Below the pieces are notes generated by a model. The model saw only the letters and a list, made by a program, of their open reading frames with translations. It did no database searches and was not told the DNA's origin. Positions 27,915 to 37,330 of a DNA stretch of 64,000 nucleotides are shown in pieces. The stretch comes from Bifidobacterium hapali. Its GTDB lineage: Bacteria > Actinomycetota > Actinomycetes > Actinomycetales > Bifidobacteriaceae. Location of the stretch: the NCBI RefSeq assembly GCF_002259755.1, contig NZ_MWWY01000005.1:62001-126000 (forward strand), given 5' to 3'. A program made the position numbers and the translations under genes. Positions within the stretch are counted from its first letter, which is position 1, and each line of letters opens with the position of its first letter.

Positions 27915-28481
27915 ATGAAACGTAGGGAAACCAATCCGAGGGAGACCACGGTGCTGACACGTAACCAGATACGAACACTGGTCAATAAACACGGTCATGA
28001 CATTATCGCTCACGAACATATGCACATTGAACGTGGCTGCTATCAACATGGATGCATCACCACGTTTGCACATTCGTTGCGCGTCGCGTGTCTGGCGGTA
28101 TGGTTTGCTGATCGACTGCACCTGTGGAATCGTGTTGATCTGCGCTCGCTCATCCGTGCGGCATTGCTCCACGACTATTTCCTCTACGATTGGCATGACT
28201 GGGACAATGGTGAGCATCGTCTGCACGGCTTTACTCACGGTCGTACAGCGCTACGCAATGCATTGCGTGACTTTGAACTTAACGCGGTCGAACGTGACAG
28301 CATCGCTCATCATATGTTCCCGCTCACACCGACCCCTCCAAGTTATATTGAAGGATATCTCGTGACGTTGGCGGACAAGGTTAGTGCTACGCGAGAAACT
28401 GTGAGTTTGAAACGTTTCGGCCGTCCTGCGAAACCGATTGTGGCAGCTCACGCATCTTCAAACGTGCAGATAGGAGCATGA
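27915..28481 (+). CDS. HD-domain phosphohydrolase
   Basis: A 188-residue metal-dependent phosphohydrolase-like protein. The HD signature is spread over HSLRVACLAVWFADRL, ALLHDYFLYDW, HGRTALRNALRDFEL, HHMFPLTP and YLVTLADKVSATRE, giving the H...HD...H...D pattern. ATG 27915 fits a leaderless start, while GTG 27951 has GGGAG upstream; residues 1-12 are not conserved-looking, so either could be right. The gene overlaps the next by four bases (ATGA), suggesting joint expression with the membrane protein. The substrate is unknown. Confidence 0.8.
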   Translation: MKRRETNPRETTVLTRNQIRTLVNKHGHDIIAHEHMHIERGCYQHGCITTFAHSLRVACLAVWFADRLHLWNRVDLRSLIRAALLHDYFLYDWHDWDNGEHRLHGFTHGRTALRNALRDFELNAVERDSIAHHMFPLTPTPPSYIEGYLVTLADKVSATRETVSLKRFGRPAKPIVAAHASSNVQIGA

Positions 28482-29323
28482 CAATCGTTATGCTGCTGAT
28501 TGCTGAAAAATACGTACTATGGTTTCTTTTCTATAGTTTCTGCGGGTGGGTATACGAGTCGATTCTCGTATCGATACAGGAAAAACGTCCAGTAAACCGT
28601 GGATTTCTGAACGGGCCATTATGCCCGATTTACGGCATAGGTGCGGTGCTTGGCATTGCGGTACTTGGTGACGTGCATCAGCCGATACTGTTGTTTGTAC
28701 TGTCTGCCGTTGGCGCGTGCATACTTGAGTATGTCACGTCATGGGCAATGGAACAACTGTTTCACACTCGCTGGTGGGATTACTCGCATTTTCGATTCAA
28801 CCTTAATGGACGTATCTGCTTGCTCGGTGCGCTAGTTTTTGGTATCGGCGGTGTGGTGATTGTCGGATTTATACAGCCGCATGTTGCTTCAGCTACGCAG
28901 ATGATCCCGCTGTCGATGATGCATTGGCTCAGTTTCGTGCTGATTGTGCTGACACTGCTGGACACGGTGATCACCGTGGCTGGCATTGTTGACTTTGAGG
29001 AAAGTCTCGGTCAATTGGCTGCCGTGGTTGCCAAATACAGTGATGCGATGCGAGAAAAAGTCGGTGATGCAGTCGACGTTGTTAACGATGCGTCTGGCAG
29101 GGTCAGTGACATGGTTGAAGATGCGGTCAGTGGTCCGTTACAGTCCGGTCGTGAAATGTCGACTGAACTGATGTACAAGATTAAAGATGCAGCCGATTCG
29201 GTATTTAACCGTCAACAGCGGCGTATGATCGAGTCCTTCCCGCGCTTGCGCACCGATCGTAATGACGAAACGCTACAGCAGTTGCGCGCCATGTTCGAAC
29301 GTCTGAACCGACGCCACCAGTAA
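28478..29323 (+). CDS. Membrane protein of the ABC-transporter type IV family (PF06541-like)
   Basis: A 281-residue protein. The N-terminal two thirds have about five membrane helices and the family motifs FYSFCGWVYES and RGFLNGPLCPIYGIGA, then EYVTSWAMEQLFHTRWWDYS. This is the family named putative ABC-transporter type IV (former DUF1113), often misnamed because no ATPase accompanies it. The last 100 residues are an amphipathic helical, charged region. Start ATG 28478 overlaps the HD gene's stop. The transcript has no obvious hairpin before tyrS. Confidence 0.78.
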   Translation: MTIVMLLIAEKYVLWFLFYSFCGWVYESILVSIQEKRPVNRGFLNGPLCPIYGIGAVLGIAVLGDVHQPILLFVLSAVGACILEYVTSWAMEQLFHTRWWDYSHFRFNLNGRICLLGALVFGIGGVVIVGFIQPHVASATQMIPLSMMHWLSFVLIVLTLLDTVITVAGIVDFEESLGQLAAVVAKYSDAMREKVGDAVDVVNDASGRVSDMVEDAVSGPLQSGREMSTELMYKIKDAADSVFNRQQRRMIESFPRLRTDRNDETLQQLRAMFERLNRRHQ

Positions 29324-29401
29324 TTCGTTCGGCTGTCGGCCTGTTCTGAGAGACTGATAGATGCGTAAAAACCCACAATTTGATAGGGAGACACCACTCT
29401 T

Positions 29402-30724
29402 ATGGCTCACGTCATCGATTTCAAGGAGGCCGGATTCGATTCCGTCCTTGATGAACTAGAATGGCGCGGGCTGATCTCGCAGTCCACTGACCGCGATCAG
29501 CTCGCCGAAGCATTGAACGGGGAGCCGGTCACCTATTATTGTGGGTTCGATCCGACTGCTGCGTCACTCCATATCGGCAACCTTGTTCAGCTTATCAATA
29601 TGCGTCACTTGCAGATGGCCGGGCATCATCCGATCGCATTGGTCGGTGGCGCTACCGGTTTGATCGGTGATCCGCGTCAGTCCGGCGAACGCACGCTCAA
29701 TCCAAAGGATGTTGTATCCGGCTGGGCTGAACGGCTTAAGCATCAAATCGGCGGTATTCTCGAAACTGGCGGGGATAATCCGGTGCGTTTCGTATCCAAT
29801 TATGACTGGACTGCGCAGATGTCTGTTATTGACTTCCTGCGCGACGTTGGCAAGAACTTCCGTCTTGGCACGATGCTCGCCAAAGATACTGTTGCTCGCC
29901 GTTTGAACTCTGAAGAAGGCATTTCATTTACTGAGTTCAGCTATCAGGTGTTGCAGGGTAACGACTTCCTACATTTGTACGACGAATACGGCTGCACGCT
30001 CGAAATCGGTGGTTCTGACCAGTGGGGTAACCTCACGTCTGGCATGGACTTGATTCGTAAAGTACGCGGCGTTTCAGTGAATGTGTTCACGAGTCCGATT
30101 ATTACTGATGCAAACGGCAAGAAATTCGGTAAGTCTGAAGGCAATGCGGTATGGCTCGATGGCACGATGCTGAGCCCATACAAGTTCTACCAGTTCTGGT
30201 TCAACCGCCCGGATGTGGAGATGGAAAGCTTGCTGAAGGCGTTCACCTTCCTGCCGAAGACTGAAATCGAACGATTGGTAGAAGAGTCGAAGACCAATCC
30301 TGGTGCTCGTGAAGCGCAGCGCACGCTCGCATGGGAAGTGACGAGTTTTGTGCACGGTGATGCTGCAACTCAGGCGGCGATTGACGCATCAGCAGCATTA
30401 TTCGGTCGCGGTGGCGATCTGGCCAGCGTTGATGAGGAGACGTTGGAAGCTGCAATCGACGGATTAAAAGTCGAAAGCGACGATGGTACGAAGTCGTTTG
30501 CGACTGCGTCGGCAGGTGATCGCGTGACTGAGGCTGGTGTGAAAGCTGGCTTGTTCAAGTCTATTTCTGATGCACGTAAGACCATCAAGTCCGGCGGCGT
30601 GTATCTGAACAACAATCGTGTGGAAGACGAGGAACAAGTTCTGTCTGCTTCTGACTTCCTGCACGGTCGTTTCGCGCTGATTCGTCGCGGTAAGAAAGCG
30701 CTCGGCGCTGTCGAGCAGCATTGA
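29402..30724 (+). CDS. tyrS: Tyrosyl-tRNA synthetase
   Basis: A 440-residue class I synthetase. The HIGH-type motif is HIGN (near residue 56), the tyrosine-binding [20 protein letters not shown] and IGGSDQWGN segments follow, and the KMSKS-type loop is KFGKS (near 240). A C-terminal S4 domain ([14 protein letters not shown]) is present. AGGGAGAC is upstream of ATG 29402. It is a single gene ended by a hairpin at 30771-30794. Confidence 0.96.
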   Translation: MAHVIDFKEAGFDSVLDELEWRGLISQSTDRDQLAEALNGEPVTYYCGFDPTAASLHIGNLVQLINMRHLQMAGHHPIALVGGATGLIGDPRQSGERTLNPKDVVSGWAERLKHQIGGILETGGDNPVRFVSNYDWTAQMSVIDFLRDVGKNFRLGTMLAKDTVARRLNSEEGISFTEFSYQVLQGNDFLHLYDEYGCTLEIGGSDQWGNLTSGMDLIRKVRGVSVNVFTSPIITDANGKKFGKSEGNAVWLDGTMLSPYKFYQFWFNRPDVEMESLLKAFTFLPKTEIERLVEESKTNPGAREAQRTLAWEVTSFVHGDAATQAAIDASAALFGRGGDLASVDEETLEAAIDGLKVESDDGTKSFATASAGDRVTEAGVKAGLFKSISDARKTIKSGGVYLNNNRVEDEEQVLSASDFLHGRFALIRRGKKALGAVEQH

Positions 30725-30770
30725 TCATAGAACGCTGAATCATAGAACACGGTAAAGCACAGTAAACATT

Positions 30771-30794
30771 TCGGCTCCCTTCATAGGGGGCCGA
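30771..30794 (+). terminator. Hairpin after tyrS
   Basis: TCGGCTCCC (30771-30779) pairs with GGGGGCCGA (30786-30794) with one G-U, around a six-base loop. It precedes the start of the next gene by about 20 bases. Confidence 0.6.
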
Positions 30795-30815
30795 GTACGT
30801 TAGTTAAGGACATCA

Positions 30816-32723
30816 ATGGCAGAAGAACAGGGCCGCTCGGGCGGCAAATCCTACGGCAATCGCAAATCGTACGGCTCCGGTCGCTCGGGCGGCTCACGGA
30901 ATGGTTCTGGACGCTCATTTGGCGGCTCGCGTGGCGGATTCCACAAGGGCGGTAAGTCCGGTGGATTCCACAAGTCCGGCGGATTCCATAAGGATGGCGA
31001 GTTCCGCCGCGATCGCGAAGGTGCTGGCGAAGGTCGTGACTTTAAGCGTGACGGCGGTGAGCGTCGCGAGTTTAAGCGTGACGGTGAACGTGGCGGGTTC
31101 CACAAGTCAAACGGTGGTTTCCGTGGTGGTAAGTCCGGTGGCTTCCGCAAGAATGGTGAGCGCGGTGGTTTCCGTCGAGATGATGATCGTAAGGATTTCC
31201 ATCGCGGTAGCGATAACGGCGGTGAGCGTCGTGACTTCCACCGCGATGATCGTCGCGATGGTGAGCGTGGCGGCTTCCGCGGAAAGTCCGGTGGTTTCCA
31301 CCGTGACAATGATCGCAAGAATTTCCACCGGGATGGCGATAACGGTGAACGTCGTGACTTCCATCGCGATGATCGTCGTGATGACCGCCATGATGGTGAA
31401 CGTCGTCAAGGTGGTAACCCGCGATTCCAGCGTGATGGTGAGCGTAAGTCATTCCGCCGCGATAATGAGCGTCGTGACTTCCACCGTGACAATGATCGCA
31501 AAGATTTCAAGCGTGATGATCGTCGCAATGATCGTGCCGATAATGAACGCCGCGAGTTTACTGCGGACGAAAAGCGCGAGTATCGCGAAACAAAGCGCCG
31601 CGAGTATATGGAGCGTGGACCGCGCCGTAACTCTGACGGCACGATGAGTTTCCCGTCGCAGAACCCGTACACAGCGCGTCGACCTGACGAACCAAAGATG
31701 CCGAAGGGCATGGAATGGTCAATGCTGTCGAGCGACGAGCGTGAACGACTGCGCGGTCTATCGAAGGAACATGCGGAGAACATTGGTCTGCACATTCTCG
31801 CCGCTTATGCGCTCGAAGAATCTGATCCTAAGGGTGCGCTTGAGCACGCTAAGTGGGTTGCTCGTCAGGCATCGCGTATTGATTTTGCTCGTGAAACCCT
31901 CGCTTTCGTGGCTTACCGTCAGGGCGATTACAAGCTTGCTTTGCGCGAGTTCCGCACTGCATACCGCATGAACGGTTTCCTCGACTATCTGCCGTTCATC
32001 GCCGACTGTGAACGCGGCACTGGCAATCCGAAGAAGGCTATTGAAGTAGCTATGGGGGATGATGCCAAGCAGCTGCGTGGCGAAGCCAAGGCTGAGATGT
32101 TCTTGGTGTATGCGGGTGCGCTCAACGATTTAGGCCAGAGCGATAAGGCAATCGATATTGTGCATACGCTGGGCCGCTCTAAGGGTCTGCCGGGGGAGTA
32201 CCGTATGCGTGCTATTCAGGCCGAACAGTATTTCCTTGAAGATGCTGGACGCGGTGAAGAAGCGGCTGATCTTGATCCGCTGCTCGACAAGCTCGAACTG
32301 CAGTATGCGGATGACGATGAAGCTGCGGATGATGCCGTGATCGATCATGATCTTGAACGATTCTCTGACGACGAGCTCGATATGCTCGGCATCAGCGAGG
32401 ATGATGCTCAGTATGCGCCAGAGGATGACGAGAATGCAGATGATGCTGAAGATACCAGCGATAACACGGATGCGGACGGTGATGAGAATGCGGCATCTGA
32501 TGAGGATGCTGATGATGCTGAAGCCGTGAGCGAAGTCGCTGATATGAGCGAGACGCTCGAGCCTGAAGCATCTTCGGAAGCATCCGATGCAGTGTCGGCA
32601 GATGATGAGTCTGAGTTGCCTGCACAGGAAGCGCAGGACGGTTCGGATGCAACGAGTGAACCGGCAACAGATATTGATGATGCGGCAGATGACGCTGCAG
32701 ATGACGCGGTGGACGCTGAGTGA
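30816..32723 (+). CDS. Low-complexity RGG/FHRD-repeat protein with TPR-like core and acidic tail
   Basis: A 635-residue protein in three parts. Residues 1-260 are basic low complexity built from Gly, Arg, Asp, Phe, Ser and Lys: first GG-F-HK units, then about ten RRDFHRD-type units. Residues about 290-470 look like helical tetratricopeptide repeats (AAYALEESDPKGALEHAKW, AYRQGDYKLALREFRTAYRM, KAIEVAMGDD). Residues 490-635 are strongly acidic (Asp/Glu/Ala). RGG-rich segments in other proteins bind RNA or drive phase separation, and TPRs bind proteins; a role in RNA or ribosome handling is therefore an inference. The gene overlaps the start of the downstream HAD gene (GTG 32720 within its end). 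Confidence 0.75.
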   Translation: MAEEQGRSGGKSYGNRKSYGSGRSGGSRNGSGRSFGGSRGGFHKGGKSGGFHKSGGFHKDGEFRRDREGAGEGRDFKRDGGERREFKRDGERGGFHKSNGGFRGGKSGGFRKNGERGGFRRDDDRKDFHRGSDNGGERRDFHRDDRRDGERGGFRGKSGGFHRDNDRKNFHRDGDNGERRDFHRDDRRDDRHDGERRQGGNPRFQRDGERKSFRRDNERRDFHRDNDRKDFKRDDRRNDRADNERREFTADEKREYRETKRREYMERGPRRNSDGTMSFPSQNPYTARRPDEPKMPKGMEWSMLSSDERERLRGLSKEHAENIGLHILAAYALEESDPKGALEHAKWVARQASRIDFARETLAFVAYRQGDYKLALREFRTAYRMNGFLDYLPFIADCERGTGNPKKAIEVAMGDDAKQLRGEAKAEMFLVYAGALNDLGQSDKAIDIVHTLGRSKGLPGEYRMRAIQAEQYFLEDAGRGEEAADLDPLLDKLELQYADDDEAADDAVIDHDLERFSDDELDMLGISEDDAQYAPEDDENADDAEDTSDNTDADGDENAASDEDADDAEAVSEVADMSETLEPEASSEASDAVSADDESELPAQEAQDGSDATSEPATDIDDAADDAADDAVDAE

Positions 32724-32728
32724 TCGCC

Positions 32729-33760
32729 ATGCTCAAGTCAACTGACAAGCCGATTGCTGAAACTTACTGTCTCGCACTTCTCGACCTTGATGGTGTAGTG
32801 TATCGTGGCAAGAATCCGGTTGAATATGCTGCGGAGTCGATTCGTCAGGCTGAAGCAGTCGGCATGAGCATTGAATACACAACGAATAATTCTTCGCGTT
32901 TTCAACGTGTAGTTGCTGATCAGTTGCGTGGATTCGATCTCAACGTGGAACCTCATCAGGTAATCACTTCGTCGGTGGTTGCCGCGCGCATGGTTGCTCG
33001 CCATGTACCGGCTGGTGCCAAGGTACTCGTGCTGGGGGCGCAGCACTTGCGCGAAGAGGTTGCTCGACAGGGATTGGTTGTAGTAGACGGTGCGGCTGAT
33101 GATCCTGTCGCGGTGATTCAGGGTTGGTATCCTGACATGCGCTGGCAGGAAATGGCTGAAGTCTCATTTGCGGTCGAGCATGGGGCAACATATTTTGTTA
33201 CCAATCGTGATTTGACAATTCCGCGTGAGTTAGGCATTGCGCCCGGTTGCGGTTCGATGATTCAAGCGGTGATCAATGCGACTGGTGTCGAACCGGTCGC
33301 ATCGGCTGGCAAGCCTGAATCGGCCATGTATGATGAGGCTCGTTTGCTTGCCGCTGGCGATAATGCGGAGCCAGTGGCTAAAGAATCATGTTTGGCGATT
33401 GGCGATCGGCTTGATACTGATATCGAGGCGGGCAATCGTGGCGGATACGATTCACTGGCAGTTTTAACTGGTGTGACCAATCCGCATGAGCTTATGCTTG
33501 CTCCCGCTCATCTGCGCCCCACCTATATCGTCAAAGATTTGCGCGGCCTGATGGACGTGATGCCGGCAGTTGACCAGCTCGCAAATGGATCATGGACGTG
33601 CGGTGATGCTGTTGCCTCGTTGGACGAAGCCTCCGGAACGTTGAACGTCAACAATACGACCAGTATTGATGCGCTGCGCGCAGCATGCGCATTGATGTGG
33701 TCATATGCAGATCGAGGTGGCGACACTGCTACGATCACTGTGCCTAACTTCGCCTTGTGA
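32729..33760 (+). CDS. HAD-superfamily hydrolase, NagD-like
   Basis: A 343-residue phosphatase-type protein. Motif I is LLDLDGVVYRG, with the Thr-Asn-Asn-Ser motif II (EYTTNNSSR), TNRDLTIP, GKPESAMY and the Mg-binding GDRLDTDIEAGN (motif IV). This is the NagD / 4-nitrophenylphosphatase group. ATG 32729 is chosen; a GTG at 32720 overlaps the upstream stop. In mycobacteria the homologous gene precedes the small protein, tlyA, ppnK and recN, the same order seen here. The substrate is unknown. Confidence 0.88.
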   Translation: MLKSTDKPIAETYCLALLDLDGVVYRGKNPVEYAAESIRQAEAVGMSIEYTTNNSSRFQRVVADQLRGFDLNVEPHQVITSSVVAARMVARHVPAGAKVLVLGAQHLREEVARQGLVVVDGAADDPVAVIQGWYPDMRWQEMAEVSFAVEHGATYFVTNRDLTIPRELGIAPGCGSMIQAVINATGVEPVASAGKPESAMYDEARLLAAGDNAEPVAKESCLAIGDRLDTDIEAGNRGGYDSLAVLTGVTNPHELMLAPAHLRPTYIVKDLRGLMDVMPAVDQLANGSWTCGDAVASLDEASGTLNVNNTTSIDALRAACALMWSYADRGGDTATITVPNFAL

Positions 33761-33790
33761 TCGCTGGCCAATATCCTATGTGAGCAGTAC

Positions 33791-33831
33791 GTGAGTTCTT
33801 GGCTTTTGCTTATCAAAAGCCAAGAACTCAC
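33791..33831 (+). terminator. Perfect 18-bp hairpin after the HAD gene
   Basis: Arms 33791-33808 and 33814-33831 are perfect reverse complements around a five-base loop; the left arm ends in TTTTG and the right begins CAAAA. Transcription can thus be stopped before the small gene and tlyA. Confidence 0.8.
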
Positions 33832-33890
33832 TTCATTACGACATTGGGCAATATTCATTGAAACAGCCAATACGAAAGGAGCTGATAGTA

Positions 33891-34022
33891 ATGCCTGCGG
33901 ATGATCTCGCACAGAAGTTTCCTCAGTTATCCGATCTTGAGCATGTAGATGTTCCTCAGCGTATTGAGGCATTCCAATCAGTGCTCGATCAGCTCCAGCA
34001 CGAACTTGACGACAATCGCTAA
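33891..34022 (+). CDS. Small conserved protein (43 residues) upstream of tlyA
   Basis: ATG 33891 has GAAAGGAGC eleven bases upstream and the frame stops at 34020-34022. The protein (43 residues) is acidic and helical, with AQKFPQLSDLEH and RIEAFQSVLDQLQHELDD. Its place between the NagD-like gene and tlyA matches the short gene that occupies the same site in mycobacteria, which supports it as real. It ends 41 bases before tlyA. Function unknown; the heptad-like Leu spacing suggests a short coiled coil. Confidence 0.7.
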   Translation: MPADDLAQKFPQLSDLEHVDVPQRIEAFQSVLDQLQHELDDNR

Positions 34023-34063
34023 CACTGGCGATCAACGGCACTGCACACACTCGGAGACTTCTC

Positions 34064-34798
34064 ATGCCAAGACTTGACTCATTGTTGGTTTACCGTTCTT
34101 TGGTTGATAGTAGGTCCAAAGCACAGAAACTTATCAAAGACGGGCATGTTTTGGTAGACGGCGTGCCAGCAGTCAAGCCGTCTATGACTGTGGCGGAAGA
34201 TGCCTCGCTAGTGGTTGACAAAGGCGATGATTACGTCTCTCGTGGAGCATACAAACTCGTTGGTGCGTTTGATGTTTTTGCTCGCAACGGCTTGCCTGCT
34301 GCACAAGGACTACAGTGTCTTGATATTGGAGCGTCAACAGGCGGATTTACTGAGGTATTGTTACGTCGCGGTGCAGCTCAAGTTATTGCGCTCGATGTTG
34401 GACACGATCAACTTGACTCGCGTATCGCGGATGATCCTCGGGTTATTCGTATGGACGGTGTCAATATTCGTGATGTAACGGCGGACGATCTGCCGTATAG
34501 ACCTCAGATGATTGTTTCTGACGTTTCCTTCATCTCGCTAACGTATGTTATTCCGGTTATCGCACGTATTGCCGTGCCGGATGCTGCTATTGTGCTTCTT
34601 GTTAAGCCACAGTTTGAAGTGGGCCGTGAGGGGCTTGATCGGCATGGCATTGTAGAAGACCCTGTGTTGCGTGAGCAAGCATTGGATAAGATTACGCAGT
34701 GTGCTGTAGATCATGGTTTACATGTTATTGCTACAGCTGATTCGCCTATTGAAGGCACTCACGGTAACGCCGAATATCTGCTGTATGCTCGCGCATAG
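34064..34798 (+). CDS. tlyA: TlyA-family 2'-O-methyltransferase / haemolysin-like protein
   Basis: A 244-residue protein with an N-terminal S4 RNA-binding domain (MPRLDSLLVYRSLVDSRSKAQKLI, residues 1-24 region) and a SAM methyltransferase fold: CLDIGASTGGFTEVLLRRGA, ALDVGHDQLD, SDVSFISLTYV and LVKPQFE. TlyA methylates both ribosomal subunits in mycobacteria, where loss gives capreomycin resistance. Start ATG 34064. It is the last plus-strand gene before the inserted minus-strand trk pair; a partial copy of the AAGGGGAGC repeat follows. Confidence 0.92.
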   Translation: MPRLDSLLVYRSLVDSRSKAQKLIKDGHVLVDGVPAVKPSMTVAEDASLVVDKGDDYVSRGAYKLVGAFDVFARNGLPAAQGLQCLDIGASTGGFTEVLLRRGAAQVIALDVGHDQLDSRIADDPRVIRMDGVNIRDVTADDLPYRPQMIVSDVSFISLTYVIPVIARIAVPDAAIVLLVKPQFEVGREGLDRHGIVEDPVLREQALDKITQCAVDHGLHVIATADSPIEGTHGNAEYLLYARA

Positions 34799-34870
34799 TA
34801 TTAACTATTCCGCCATTTTTCGGCTGAAGTTATCTAGTCTGTCTCTGACAGAAGGTTTACGAAGTTTGCG

Positions 34871-34885
34871 GCTCCCCTTGTCCGG
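34871..34885 (-). repeat. AAGGGGAGC-family repeat, inverted
   Basis: GCTCCCCTTGTCCGG reads CCGGACAAGGGGAGC on the minus strand. It lies between the convergent tlyA and trkA genes and may act as a weak terminator. Confidence 0.55.
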
Positions 34886-34896
34886 GGCGTAGCGGC

Positions 34897-35550
34897 TTAG
34901 CCTCGAATGAACCGTTCGATTTGATCCTCTTTACCCATAAGAATGAGTTCGTCATTGCGATGCATAACCAGTTCTTTAGAACCGTATTGGAACTCTTTAC
35001 CCGGTGATTTAATACCGACTACGGTGATACCGTACCGTTCGTGTACTTTCGCGTCTTCGATGCTGTAGCCTGACACATGGCGTGGCGTGTGAATTTTAAC
35101 GACAGTGTGTGCGCCTTCTATTTCGATGTAATCGAGATAGTTACCTGAGACGAGGTGCCCGACACGTTTGCCCGCATCGGTTTCTGCATTGATAATATGG
35201 CGAGCTCCGATGCGTTGCAGAATGCGCGCATGTTCTTGCGATACGGATTTTGCCCAGATGTCTGAAATACCTGCATCGAGCAGATTACCGGTAGTGATCA
35301 CTGATGCTTCCACACTGTCACCGATTGCCACGATTGCCGTGTTAAAGTCGGAAACATTCAGCTGTTCAAGTGCTAACACATCAGTCATATCGGCTTGTAC
35401 GGTCGGAATTTGCGAAGACCAACGGTTCACTAATTCCAAGTTCTTATCAACTGCAAGCACATCCTGTCCCATCGCATCCAACGTGGTCGCCACAGCGCTA
35501 CCAAAGCGGCCCAGTCCTACGACTAGAATGCTTCTGCTATTGTCTGCCAT
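34897..35550 (-). CDS. trkA: Potassium uptake regulatory subunit, TrkA/KtrA type
   Basis: A 217-residue cytoplasmic protein that gates the potassium channel subunit. The Rossmann motif VVGLGRFGSAVA, the acidic VDKN end and ADMTD, AIVAIGD and AKSVSQEHARIL mark the RCK/TrkA-N domain; a TrkA-C domain (DYIEIEGAHTVVKIHTPRH... RNDELILMGKEDQIERF) follows. ATG 35550 has AAGGAG six bases upstream. It lies 74 bases after trkH on the same strand. Confidence 0.92.
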   Translation of the reverse strand: MADNSRSILVVGLGRFGSAVATTLDAMGQDVLAVDKNLELVNRWSSQIPTVQADMTDVLALEQLNVSDFNTAIVAIGDSVEASVITTGNLLDAGISDIWAKSVSQEHARILQRIGARHIINAETDAGKRVGHLVSGNYLDYIEIEGAHTVVKIHTPRHVSGYSIEDAKVHERYGITVVGIKSPGKEFQYGSKELVMHRNDELILMGKEDQIERFIRG

Positions 35551-35624
35551 GTGTGACTCCTTATTGCTCTTCAACCTTGATGAATATGCTGGACACGTGC
35601 TGATAGATGAAGACAACTGTTACC

Positions 35625-37091
35625 TTATCCTACGACCAACGGTTCAGTAGGGTAACGTACCGCCTCCAATGCTCGAGGACGACTAATTGAGTATGCAATC
35701 GTCATCGGTCCGAGACGCCCGACAACCATCGTAATTGCAAGAATCGCTAATGCAGCGGGATTGTCTTCCCTCGCAACACCAACCGTATAACCACCGAGTC
35801 CAAACGCTGAGCAAGCATCAAACAGTGCGCTAGACAACGGAACATTTGCTACGAGCATCAGTGCAATTGATGCAGCAAGTACGAGCATAAGGCATGTAGT
35901 GGTAATACTTACCGCAGTCATGGCTACATTGGTGTGGATGCGACGACGGAACGCATTGACATCTTTGTGACCGGTGAATGATGCGCGGCATACGAGCAAA
36001 ATCACCGCAAATGTGGTGACGCGAATGCCACCGGCTGTGGAGGTGCTGCCACCGCCGATGAACATTACAAAACTCATGAATACTTTGGTTGCTTCGCTGA
36101 CTTGTGGAACCCATGACAGATCGAATCCAGATGATCGTGGCATCACTGCTGCAACAACCGCATGTCGTAAACGGGTTTCTACATCTGCGTCTTTGAACAA
36201 CGATGGATTATCCCACTCGACTAACAAAAACCATGTCAGCGATGCAATAACGATAAGGAACGTCATCGTTAGCGTGACTTTCGTATGCAAACTCCATCGA
36301 CGTGGAGGAACATGTCGGCGGGCGCAGCGCATGAGATTGAGAATCACGGGGAAACCTAAGGTACCGCAAAATGCCGCAGCCATAATCGGCATACCTACCG
36401 CCCAGCTGTTTACATATAGTCCTGCACCATCGGGTGTGAATCCTGCGTTGTTGTATGACATAACTGCGAAGAACAGTGCTTCCCACGCAGTTTTACCGAA
36501 ATCAGTTCGATTAATCGATAACAGACCCGGAAAGAGTGCGACGAATGTGATGGATTCGATAAAGAATGTGGTAGTGATAACCACCGTGAGTACGCCACGT
36601 ATTTCGGATAATTTCGTAGTGCCAAGCTCAGTGGCAGTGAGCAAGCGTTGTGTTGCTTTCATATGATGGTTGACTGCTAGCGCGATCATTGACGCGAACG
36701 TCATGACGCCAAGCCCTCCCATCTGTACACTCACGAGCAATACGCCTTGCCCGAACAACGTCCAATGTGTTGTCGAATTCACGATTGAGATGCCGCATGT
36801 TGACAGGGCTGAGACTGCAGTGAATAGTGCTGTTGAGAATGAGGTTGTTTCTCCTTGCGGTGTCGATTGCGGCAATAAGAGCATGGCGGTGGAAACCATG
36901 ACAAGTATTCCAAAATAAATGACGGTAAGTCTACCGGGATGAGATGCCATATGTTGACGCAGTGTATGGCGACGTGTGACTTGCCTCTCTGCTGCAGCAG
37001 CTCGCTCGAATGTATCGCCAGAGAACCACCAAGCATATCCGCGTGAGGATTCGCGATTGGATGATGATTCGTCAAAAACGAGATTCGACAT
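35625..37091 (-). CDS. trkH: Potassium uptake channel subunit, TrkH/KtrB type
   Basis: A 488-residue membrane protein with four pore loops that form the potassium path: ALSTCGISIVN, SYNNAGFTPDG, MPRSSGFDL and SAFGLGGYTVG. A cytosolic N-terminus of about 55 residues precedes the first helix. ATG 37091 has AAGGAGG directly before it. The pair trkH-trkA is divergent from nadK, across about 240 bases that must hold both promoters. The pair sits inside the otherwise conserved tlyA-nadK-recN order. Confidence 0.92.
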   Translation of the reverse strand: MSNLVFDESSSNRESSRGYAWWFSGDTFERAAAAERQVTRRHTLRQHMASHPGRLTVIYFGILVMVSTAMLLLPQSTPQGETTSFSTALFTAVSALSTCGISIVNSTTHWTLFGQGVLLVSVQMGGLGVMTFASMIALAVNHHMKATQRLLTATELGTTKLSEIRGVLTVVITTTFFIESITFVALFPGLLSINRTDFGKTAWEALFFAVMSYNNAGFTPDGAGLYVNSWAVGMPIMAAAFCGTLGFPVILNLMRCARRHVPPRRWSLHTKVTLTMTFLIVIASLTWFLLVEWDNPSLFKDADVETRLRHAVVAAVMPRSSGFDLSWVPQVSEATKVFMSFVMFIGGGSTSTAGGIRVTTFAVILLVCRASFTGHKDVNAFRRRIHTNVAMTAVSITTTCLMLVLAASIALMLVANVPLSSALFDACSAFGLGGYTVGVAREDNPAALAILAITMVVGRLGPMTIAYSISRPRALEAVRYPTEPLVVG

Positions 37092-37330
37092 CGCGGCCTC
37101 CTTACCTTAGGAATAGTTCAGTGCTGTATTGTGTTGCGGTGGCGATGCGGCCAACGCTAACGATGTGCTAACAGTCTATGACCGGCTCGTGAGAACATGA
37201 GCATGCAAAAGGCTCTGGCACGGCGTGGCGCAAGGTAAGAGACGGCGTGTCATGCGAACAATTGTTCGAAATCTCGATTGGTTCGGTTACGATGAAATCA
37301 GTTCTTGATTCCTGCGACAAGGAGGATACG

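Noticed and set aside
31072..31452. His-rich minus-strand frame opposite the RGG-like gene
   Set aside because: The regular HHxGxH pattern is produced by the repeated FHRDD codons of the real gene read backward.
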